A model generated the notes under the pieces. It was not told the DNA's origin, did not search any database, and saw nothing but the letters and a program-made list of their open reading frames with translations. The position numbers were made by a program, and so were the translations under genes. A DNA stretch of 64,000 nucleotides from Cyclaneusma minus (taxonomy: Eukaryota > Ascomycota > Leotiomycetes > Marthamycetales > Marthamycetaceae). Positions 55,717-64,000 of the stretch are shown piece by piece (position 1 is the stretch's first letter; each line of letters starts with the position of its first letter). The stretch covers positions 1,185,870 to 1,249,869 of the forward strand of contig JAKZHN010000010.1 of assembly GCA_037179335.1 (NCBI GenBank), read 5' to 3'.

Positions 55717-56904
55717 GTCTGCACGTGTCCGGGTCTCGAAAAGCGTGTAACAGCGAAAAGAAGTGCAAGACAGGAAACAAGGGTCGCGTGGAGTATAAAC
55801 GGATGGAAACGAATAACAGGTTAACACAGGACGAGACGAAAAAGAGGAAGCTGGTTTCGGACCCTGCTTAAGGCCTTACCTTTTGAATAAAACTGAAGGT
55901 GCCATCGTCATATTCGAGGTGCTCGACGGCGTCGCCCTCTTTGGAATGCAGACTTCACGCCCGGGGCTGACACGCATCTGCGGGCCGTCACTGGACAGCA
56001 GCCCAATTCTGTAACATCAAGGGGCGAGGGAAGGAAGCAAAAAAGTACGGCTCGGCCTCGGTGACTTGATGCTGCAGGTTGCTGCAAAGAGCCGCTTCGT
56101 ATTTGGCCAACTGGTCAAGCAAACGGCCAAACGCCGAAGGAGCCAAGGGCTGTCCGTGATGAATGAGGCAATGACAATAGCCAATGGGTGAAAGTAAACG
56201 TATATGGGTTCGAAAGAGTGAGCGAAGCTGAGGTTGACAATTGACAGAGCTCCCACAGCGGAAACACCGGATTGACCCTGTTGCGAGAAATGAAGAAAGA
56301 TTGTTTTGCTGTTTGGTGACTCAAGATCACGGGGCAGCGATCTCGCCATTGTTTCATCTTCGACAGAAACATGCTGTTTGTGGCGGCCTGCAGCATAGTC
56401 TGATGTTTCGAAACAGAATCTTCGTGTCGCCCTCCCTTGGCAGTTGATACTTGACAAGCAAACGGGCTTCCGCCTAACCCAACTTGGCCATGACAAATTA
56501 GTCACAGTGTCACACCCTACCAAAAAGGAGAAAGAACTGAAGCAAAACGAAACAACTCACAGGTGATAGATCTCGTCGAGATATTGCCGTTCTTCAGAAT
56601 GGCAACTACTCCAAGTCTCGCTAAACTTCCTGAAGACATAATCCAACCAACTGAATGCCAAAATTGCGAAAACCAGATGTATCAATATATTCTCCGACAA
56701 AATATACACACGTTATACAGTATACACGTACAACATACCTCTCACTCCGTTGCAAAAGCACAAGTGCAAAAAGCCCACCAACGCCATACATGCAGCTAGC
56801 TAGCCAGCCCTAGCAAGTAAAAACAGCGCTCAAAAACCAGACCTCCGTAAAGCCAAAACCATCTCAATTGCTGTAACTCTTCTCGCGCAAGGAGACACGA
56901 AATC
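55717..56904. other. intergenic stretch
   Basis: 1.2 kb holding the promoter of the zinc-finger-like gene and the 3' flank of VPS54. Small antisense frames (56017-56523) show no domain. Nothing else seen. Confidence 0.5.
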
Positions 56905-59900
56905 TCATGACCCTGCCTTATCATTGCTGTCCTTGGAATTCCCATTTGCCTCTGGTGCTGGCACATTCGCCTCCGGCTTGGCCGAGTCGCCATTCGTAGC
57001 GGAAGCTGCGTCTGCTTTCGCACCGCCAGTAGTTTCCGCTCCATTGGCCTGTTTCGGTACGAGAATAACTTTCTCACGCACGGCATTGACGACCGCATCT
57101 CCCGTATCATTCGAGCCATCCAGTTTATCAATCCGAGATTTGAAGTATTCTGCATCTTGCAGCATCCTATAAAATATCACATTGTCAACACCCATCCACG
57201 GTACGTAAACTTGTGATTGAAAGAAGAGGAAAATCATACCTCTGCTTCCCCTTCTCGGTCCTGACAGGCGCGTCCCTAAAAGCTTCCGTCCACTGTTTCT
57301 TATACGAACTAAACACCGGCTCCATAATCATCAACACCGTCGGATTCGGTAGATGCTTAACCAAGTTCCGATGCAGCGTAGCCGTTTCTTTCGTCAACGT
57401 CTCCATGTACGCACTCGCTCCTGCAACAGGCGCTGTGGTATCCCAGTCTATCTGTCGCATCATCTTTACAGCAACGTTTGCACGCCCTGACATAATCTCT
57501 GCCAGTTTGTCTTGGATACTGTGTTGATGCTCGAGAAAGCTTCGTCTGACGCGATCAAATTCGCTGACTGAGTTGGAGCCGCTTTGTCGACGTATGAATT
57601 CGCGGATGTGGGGGATGAGCGTGGCGATGAAGCTGAGGGCCTGCGATGCGAGGGCGAGGTGCTTTGTGGTGATGTTTTTGAGGCCTGCGGAACGGGTTGC
57701 GCCGGCCCCGAGGATGAGTTGTTTGCAGCGGGAATCAAATAATTGAAGATATGAGACCAGGGATTGGGATACTTCGGTCGTTATGGAGGGAATGCCTGTC
57801 ATGAGGTGCAGGAACTTGGTGATGCCTGCAAGGCATAGAAGGGCTGAGGGAGGGAGGATAAAAGTATCGGACTCGATCGTCGCAGTGCGAGTCTCGGTCT
57901 TGGGGGGAACTGCTTTCGAAGGCGTGTCTTGCTTGTCCGTGTTTTCAACAGACGACGAGCCGCCGTTCGTTTGGCTTGCCGATGGAGCCTCAGAGAAAGG
58001 CAGCCAGACATTACTCGTCGTCGTCCATGCCTGTGGATCTTTGGTGCTGCACTCCAGGATTTGGGACAATTTAACGGCGTGCTCATCAGTGAAGTCCGCC
58101 GCATTCCACTTATCAGACTCCATACCCTGAGCCAAGCTTTGCCGTTCCGACTCGCCAAGATGCTTTGCAAAATCCTGGATATGTCCATTTACGACCGTTT
58201 TCAGAGCAGTTCCTCCTCGGCCTGAGATAGCTTCACATTCGTTCGCGAAAAGCAAGTTGAGCGTAAAGTAACGCAGGAAGCGTTCCAGGGGTTGCCGGAT
58301 ACTTGCGTCAGTTCGCACCTTAAGGACCTTGACGACCTGGGCCTGGGCTAGGTCTACTGCCTGGCCCAGCAAGTTCGACAAATCAAGTGTCTGGTGTATA
58401 TCATCTTGTATCTGCCTTGCCTCTTGGCTTCTTGAGTCTATGTAGCGTTGGCGGCCTTCTATACCTGATATGTTCGGGCTTTTTGGTGGATCAAGACCAG
58501 GAGTCTTTGGAGGCTCTCCGAGCTTACTCGTAAGATCAAGGAGTACTTTGACTTGCGTGTTGAACCTTCTTAGAGTCTCGCCAACGGTAGTATAAATCGA
58601 AACGAGCAATGCCTCAGCATCTTCAGGATCTAATGATCGCAAATTTCGAGCCAGAATAGACGACTTCTCCGCCTGACTCAGACGTCGGCCTCCAGCTGTT
58701 GACACAGACACCATTGAATCATTGTCATCGTCGTTCGAAGTGGGAAGCGGCCGCCGAATCTGTGACCGAAATTCCTTCATTACGGAATCCCGATAAGCTC
58801 CAGTCGCAGATGAGGTGTGATGAGAGCGGTAAAGGCCGTTCAGATTCGTTAATATTCCAGATCGAAAGTCGCTATCCATGTTAAGATATGCAGGGGCTCC
58901 TGCTGAGGGTACGCGATCATGGCGAGATCGCTGCGAAGCATTCGACCATCGCTGCAGTGTATCTTGAGCCTGTACAGACTCCGCATGCCGGCGTAGATCG
59001 TTCATCAGAGCATCTACGAACCTGGTCTCGTATGTCTTCCCAATACGATATCGCAGAGCGTCTATATCCGCCGATGTGCTTTGGAGTGCTCTGACACTTC
59101 TCAAGTCTCTTAACTCGATCTGAGGAGTATCTTTGTCTTCCCACAGTGCCATTATTTCCTCTCCTGCGATCAGTTTCTCCAATGCGTCAATTCCAGACAA
59201 TGCTTTGTCAGCTTCGCCGTCTTCGACTAGAGATTCGCAGAAAACCATGGCCTCTGCGATGTGCTTCAACTGGTGCACAGCATCACTGAGTTGCTTCAGG
59301 TTTTCCCTGCGCCGTCTTTTATTGACAATATCCAGCCCACCGACAGCCATTTCTTTATCAAGCACTTGGAGCTCTTCCCTTAATGCTTTGATTCGCCCCA
59401 CGGATTCGGACGCTTCGGTATGCAGTCCTCGCAAAGACCCCAGAGCGGCGAAAAAGGACGATGAGGCTGTGGATATAGACGAGATTAAATGTATCTCGAT
59501 TGTATCCATATACCATGATAACTTCTCCTGAAGAATAGCATTCGTAGCCAAAACTTTCCTTGGACCTCCTGGTCCGCCATTCGCGGTTTTGCGATCGTCG
59601 GGAGTGCCCGGAGCTGGCCGTACCACTTCTGCTCGCTCACTAACTACATCGAAAGTCCGTGGGTTTTCCAGATGGAAGTCATCGTCGAAATAGACGACAG
59701 GTACTGTGGATAGCGGCGTTGGCGCATGCGCAGCGCGTCGTCCGCCACCTCCGCTTGATCTTCTCCGGATTGAGGACGATTCGGAAGGCGATTGGGAGGC
59801 AAGTGATGCAAGAGATGCTTGCCGGGAGAGTTTCCTCCTTCCAGCCGATTCAAGCAGATCTGAGAAATCATCCGTCCTTGAACCTTTCCTGTTGAACAGC

Positions 59901-60420
59901 TGTGACCCCCCATCGTCCTCGTCCTCTTTCGCCCGTTGCAAAGCATCATACAGAGCACCGACTTGTTGTAGATATGGGGTAAACTCGGAGGGTTCGACAT
60001 GAGGGATGTTGGTGAGAGTCACCGGGGGAATATCTCGAGCTGTGGGAGGTTTATGTGCGCTTGATGCCGGGGCTGCAGTGTGAGGAAGCAGGCCTGTTCG
60101 GACTATTGGGGGTTGTAGGAGAGTCGAGATAGCTAGCTTAAGGTTAACTCAACCGTGCTTCGGACACTTCTCGATTGCTCACCATTTTGACCTGACTCGC
60201 TGACAGCGTGTGACCATGTACTTGCGGATGTGTCTAATGCGCCTCCAATAGAATGTAGAGAGCTGGCGATCGAGCCTCTCCGGGGCTTGTATCTGCTGCT
60301 GCTGGAAGCTGGCCTCTGGGATGTGTCGTACCGCGGGAATGGGTATTCATCGTAATTCGGAGATGAGGGCGATTGCAGAGTGTCCACTGACGGCCGGCGT
60401 GCTCTCACCGGCGACGACAT
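56905..60420 (-). CDS. VPS54: GARP complex subunit VPS54
   Basis: Three exons, 60183-60420, 57240-60132 and 56905-57166, encode 1130 aa. Introns of 50 bases (GTGAGC...GCTAG) and 73 bases (GTATGA...TATAG) restore frame on removal. The N-terminus is Ser/Arg-rich and disordered. PPIVRTGLLPHT and PPVTLTNIPHV precede the coiled-coil tethering-subunit domain around residues 260-480. The Vps54 C-terminal domain is seen in LLCLAGITKFLHLMTGIPS, QLILGAGATRSAGLKNITTK and ALASQALSFIATLIPHIREF. GARP tethers endosome-derived vesicles at the trans-Golgi. Exon 3 encodes RMLQDAEYFKSRIDKLDG and an Ala/Asn/Lys-rich tail. Length is usual for filamentous fungi. Confidence 0.88.
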
Positions 60421-62251
60421 GGTCAATGGCTATGTCAGGCCACAAGGGCCGCCTTCGTTGGGTTGGCCCAGACGGGGGGTCGGAAGATCGGTAGCTGTCA
60501 CCGTGGTATCATTGCTTGTTCGGGCCGGTCCAGGAGAGCTTCCAATTCCACTTCGGATTCTCGTATAACCCAAATTCCCAGATCCCAAGTTCGAGAGCCG
60601 CAGCTGCTTCAATATCGTAATTGAGTACGTTTTGGAGAAAGGTGGCCGTGAACGTCTTTGAGCTTTCTGGAGCTGCGGCAGCCTCACTTAATTGGTCCAC
60701 GCCTCCTAAATGGCTGTCGGCACAAAAATGTCCGTGCGCGCTAAGAAAGACTATGTCGGCTTTGTCATCAGCAGAACCACATTCAACCTTTTCACGCTTT
60801 CTGGCCTCTCCTTTTCATTTCTCTTTTCACGTTAGATCTAAGCGTCCAGCATTGATTTATCTGAGGGTAGGTACTTCGGCCGTCTTCTCAAGCCGTTCTC
60901 AAGACTATTCACTCTCTGTTTGCTTCATCCGACGAAATATGCCTTGCTAATATTCCTTGTTCTGAACTGACAAACTGTTGCCGAGGGGTTGCTGCAGACT
61001 AAGACAGGTCTACCAAGAATCGATGTCAAGGCAACTTAGTCTTGACTCTTGAGCACGTTGCATAGAAACCGCCGCATGCATGCAATGGAGGTCAAGCTTC
61101 ATATCCTATTCCTTGATACCACAAACCTGGGATTTCGCTGCGAACGTGGAATTCTCGCCTTCATAGACACCAATCGTCATTGCTTGAATTCCCCAGACTC
61201 GGAGAAAAAAATTGCTGTTCATCACCGGTGACCTGAGTCGTTTTGGCAATTCTAGTGGCCAGGAATCAGACTGTTTTTCAAGTGAGGTATTGGAATAGCC
61301 TCAGCTTCCAAGCAACAATGCTATAAGGAACATACCTAAGGTAGGTACCTATACGCCATACCTAAGTCAGGAAGTTCCTGAGCAACTGAGAAACGTCCGG
61401 GCAACTGAGACTGTCCGAAGCATCGCCAGTTCCAGCAATAATGGGGGCTGCCAACCGACTCGTATTCGTGCTAACCAGGCCGCGATGTTATTGTCCGCAA
61501 AGCACCAAACCGTAGGTCTCTCCATGATCAGTCGTCCGGGAACACGACGGAATCCAACCTTCTCGTCATCTAACTCCATACGTCCATGAGTCTGGTGATC
61601 TAAAATCCGCACTTCTTTCCGTCTTTTCCTAGGTACCATGAAAGCATCAGCTATTCCGTCATCTCTGGAAATGCACTCATGTACCCACCAGATTGTTGGG
61701 GGCAGTGGGCACTAGGTACTCACTATTCAGCAGTGTGCGGCTCAATTCTTGGTAGCGACAGCACCTGACACATATCCCCACCGTTCAGCGAGCTCGAAAT
61801 ATCTCAACGACATTCAGTATTCGCCTTTTCGTATGAATCAAAGCCCCCCAGGACCCCTAATTCTCCAGTCCACAACCGGTAACTGTCATCTTTCATTTCA
61901 ATCACTGCAAGAATGATTCTCTCCAGGGGCTGAGTGGTCCAAAATCCTCTCCTGCAGCCATCTCTGGTAGGCCAACCGAATTTCAATCAGAAGTGCAGAA
62001 CCACGGTTGAGACTTTCAGGTTGTCAGGTTGTCAGGTGTCCCGCTGGTGACCCGTTTTACGTAGCCCTAAGCCCATAATAAATAGTCTCCTGCACGCCAG
62101 ATTTCGTCTGTTCCTTCCATAATAAAAAGTGCTGCCTTTCCTGCCCTCTAATCCTCAAACCTCGACCCTTCCCCTCAACCCACCTCATCATTTCATAACA
62201 CCCAACCCTCCCATAATCCCCCCAATCCTTCCATTCACAAACCCAGCAAAG
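60421..62251. other. 1.8 kb intergenic stretch
   Basis: VPS54 promoter on the left and the promoter of the next gene on the right. A minus-strand frame without ATG (about 60509-60800, ending LYENPKWNWKLSWTGPNKQ) is open for ~90 codons; it could be a terminal exon but has no partner. CCTAAGGTAGGTACC near 61335 is a TAGGTA-type element. TATA-like AATAAATAG and AATAAAAAG occur near 62078 and 62122, and the sequence from 62130 is strongly pyrimidine-rich, as before fungal starts. Confidence 0.45.
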
Positions 62252-62491
62252 ATGCCTGCCTCACGCAAAGGCCTTCCACTCAGGCCCGCCCAGAGCCGCG
62301 ACTCCCTCGGCGACCCTATCCCTGCTGACCCCCTCCCCACCACCTCCAGCCGGGACGAACACACAGTCCCCGGCCTCCACAACGGCGTCGTCCTCTCCAC
62401 CAATCCCGCCCGGTATGTAACCCGGTCCACCGGCTACTTCTGGCGCCGCCAGGACGACGCCGACGCCATCCACTTCCCCTGCTCCAAATGA
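62252..62491 (+). CDS. short ORF overlapping the start of the next frame
   Basis: The ATG at 62252 follows a TATA-like, CT-rich promoter and opens 79 codons (MPASRKGLPLRP...) ending TGA at 62489-62491. This stop overlaps the ATG of the next frame (ATGA at 62488-62491). It may be the true first exon of the downstream gene, joined by an intron or frame change I could not resolve, or an upstream ORF. A strong donor-like GTATGT lies at 62413, but no acceptor with correct phase is convincing. Confidence 0.35.
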   Translation: MPASRKGLPLRPAQSRDSLGDPIPADPLPTTSSRDEHTVPGLHNGVVLSTNPARYVTRSTGYFWRRQDDADAIHFPCSK

Positions 62492-64000
62492 GTCGCTGGC
62501 CCGTATACTCGGGCCAGTATCGCCAGCGCGATCATTTCGGAGAGAGAAGATCAAGACTTATTGAGTATCGGCTAAATCGTAACAGGGAAACTGGTGACGT
62601 GACGGCCGAGACGAATTCGAGTGGCCGTGAGGGGCTTGACAATCTGAGAGGTAATGATTGGGACTTCGTTAAGAACCGTGGATGGGCGGCGTCAGCGCAA
62701 ACTGAGGCCGGCAGCGACGAGCGTCCTATCTCTTCGGAGACACCAGGAGCTTCGACTCCTATGGACTCAACTGAGTCGTCGAGCCAGCAAGCTCCTCGCA
62801 CCCCTCGCACTGCTCGCACCCCTCCCTATCCTCTCACCCCTCCCGCTCTTCGCATTTCCACTCCTCGCACCCCTCCCACTCCCCGCGCTATTCCCGCTCA
62901 TCGCCCCGGCCCCGCCTCCGTCGCTCCAGCCCCTTACCCCAACCCCCCTCTTCGCACCACTCCATTACCCATGATAGATTTTAATGATTTTATGACCGCC
63001 GAGAGTGCTCAGCAGCCTCAGCGTCTCCCCCCACAGCACCTCAATCCCAATGGTCATCCATACCTATCCAGCCCCTACCACGCTGCGTATATGGCCCGGC
63101 AGAACAACTCCGGTGGTACCAGACAAGGCAACGCTGGCATGGCTCCTCGCAAGACCCCTGCCCCGAGTGCTCAGCCGGCGCAGAATCTCCCCCAACAAGG
63201 CCCTAGCCGGATATTTACCGATAACTCTCCATTCCACAGCCCCTACCACGATGCGTATAAGGCCCGGCAGAACAACTCCGGTAGTAACAGCCAAGGCAAC
63301 AACGGCACCGCCCCTCTCACCACCTCTGTTCCTCCTACCATTCCACCTCCTAGCACCACTCCGGCCCAGAGCGCTCAGCAGCCTCAAGATCTCCCCCAAC
63401 TACCAACTCTCCCTTCCCATATTGTCAATCATCCGTACATTCGCGCTCCCTACTTTGCAGAGTGCATGAGACAGCAGTACGGCATGCCTGCTGAGATGGC
63501 TCGTATCTTCCAGCTAGCGGTTACCAATCCAGACTTACTCCATGGCCGCTATTTTTCGAACCAGGGGGAGCTGCAGAACCGGGCGAGTACCAGCACGGCC
63601 GAGACTCCCAGCACCACCACCCTTTCTCTTGCCACTCCCTCGCAAAGCGCCCCGAGTGCTAACGGCATGGCTGACACTCCTAACATCACTACCCCTCTTT
63701 ACGACCAGGATGCTGTGCTGGCTTGGTGCCTCCATCAGGAGCAGCAAACCCGGGCCAGTACCAGCACAGCCGAGACCCCCCGCACGGAATCCCCTACTGG
63801 CTACACTGCCTCTCCTAGCTCCCAGAGTGCTGAGCTGGAAGATTGCATCCGACGAAGCGCTGCCAATCCCGCCCCCAACAATGGTCGATACATCAACAGC
63901 ACCGTCTATATCCAAGGGGTGCCCCGCCAGATGAATCTGTGGTATCACAGCTCATTGCCCCAGAACAACCAAGCCACACCTCCCATCCCTGCCACCTCTT
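62488..64000 (+). CDS. Pro/Ser/Thr-rich repeat protein, open to the right edge (partial)
   Basis: The frame from ATG 62488 (MSRWPVYSGQYRQRD) stays open for 504 codons to the end of the window; no stop is seen. It starts with a charged, Arg-rich segment, then a long Pro/Thr/Ala tract with repeated RTP and PRTPP. After that come imperfect repeats: SPYHAAYMARQNNSG (about 63073), SPYHDAYKARQNNSG (about 63239) and a weaker APYFAECMRQQYG; and two STSTAETP segments (about 63590 and 63760). There is no enzyme domain, signal peptide or membrane segment. The frame is even open upstream of the ATG to about 62400, so the start is uncertain. Confidence 0.6.
   Translation, partial: MSRWPVYSGQYRQRDHFGERRSRLIEYRLNRNRETGDVTAETNSSGREGLDNLRGNDWDFVKNRGWAASAQTEAGSDERPISSETPGASTPMDSTESSSQQAPRTPRTARTPPYPLTPPALRISTPRTPPTPRAIPAHRPGPASVAPAPYPNPPLRTTPLPMIDFNDFMTAESAQQPQRLPPQHLNPNGHPYLSSPYHAAYMARQNNSGGTRQGNAGMAPRKTPAPSAQPAQNLPQQGPSRIFTDNSPFHSPYHDAYKARQNNSGSNSQGNNGTAPLTTSVPPTIPPPSTTPAQSAQQPQDLPQLPTLPSHIVNHPYIRAPYFAECMRQQYGMPAEMARIFQLAVTNPDLLHGRYFSNQGELQNRASTSTAETPSTTTLSLATPSQSAPSANGMADTPNITTPLYDQDAVLAWCLHQEQQTRASTSTAETPRTESPTGYTASPSSQSAELEDCIRRSAANPAPNNGRYINSTVYIQGVPRQMNLWYHSSLPQNNQATPPIPATS

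Noticed and set aside
60509..60800. ~90-codon minus-strand open frame without ATG above VPS54
   Set aside because: No start, no splice partner and no known domain.

Overview
The window looks like nuclear DNA of a filamentous ascomycete (Pezizomycotina). Genes are intron-poor, with 49-90 base spliceosomal introns (GTATGT/GTGAGT-type donors, CTAAC/CTGAC-type branch sites, a YAG acceptor). The products are typically fungal: FMC1, CFD1, AdoMet decarboxylase, a Zn2Cys6 regulator, an MFS carrier, a GT32 mannosyltransferase-like enzyme, an S28 peptidase and VPS54. Two gene-bearing arms of ordinary base composition are separated by a ~16 kb block of extreme AT richness made of mutated transposons.

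Left arm (1-25.8 kb): the 3' end of an unidentified gene; a divergent pair of mitochondrial genes (EngB-type GTPase and FMC1); a 1250-aa Ser/Pro-rich coiled-coil protein; 3.5 kb without a convincing gene but with old dispersed repeats; a divergent pair made of a 745-aa disordered protein and the Fe-S scaffold CFD1; AdoMet decarboxylase (SPE2) behind a long leader with a 15-codon upstream ORF; and a Zn2Cys6 transcription factor in three exons.

AT block (about 25.86-41.72 kb): no intact gene. Decayed minus-strand Ty1/copia (integrase and reverse transcriptase) and Ty3/gypsy (reverse transcriptase) remnants can still be read. There is a large inverted repeat (arms about 31.9-34.0 and 38.3-40.6 kb). 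A 225-base repeat unit occurs four times: three copies are mutated, and one, at 39785-40009, is unmutated and GC-normal inside the AT desert. Comparing it with its mutated sisters shows C-to-T and G-to-A changes that largely spare GpC dinucleotides, unlike textbook CpA-directed RIP.

Right arm (41.7-64 kb): a 364-base MITE with near-perfect terminal inverted repeats ends 20 bases from the stop of a five-exon MFS transporter. Then come a GT32 glycosyltransferase, an acyltransferase-3 membrane protein and a second type II membrane glycosyltransferase-like protein (a plausible glycan or glycolipid group); an S28 serine peptidase in four exons; a zinc-finger-like gene broken by one in-frame TGA; VPS54 of the GARP tethering complex; and a repeat-bearing Pro/Ser/Thr-rich ORF that runs off the right edge.

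Exon junctions were worked out by hand from frame continuity and splice signals. All family assignments come from recognising motifs, not from a database search.
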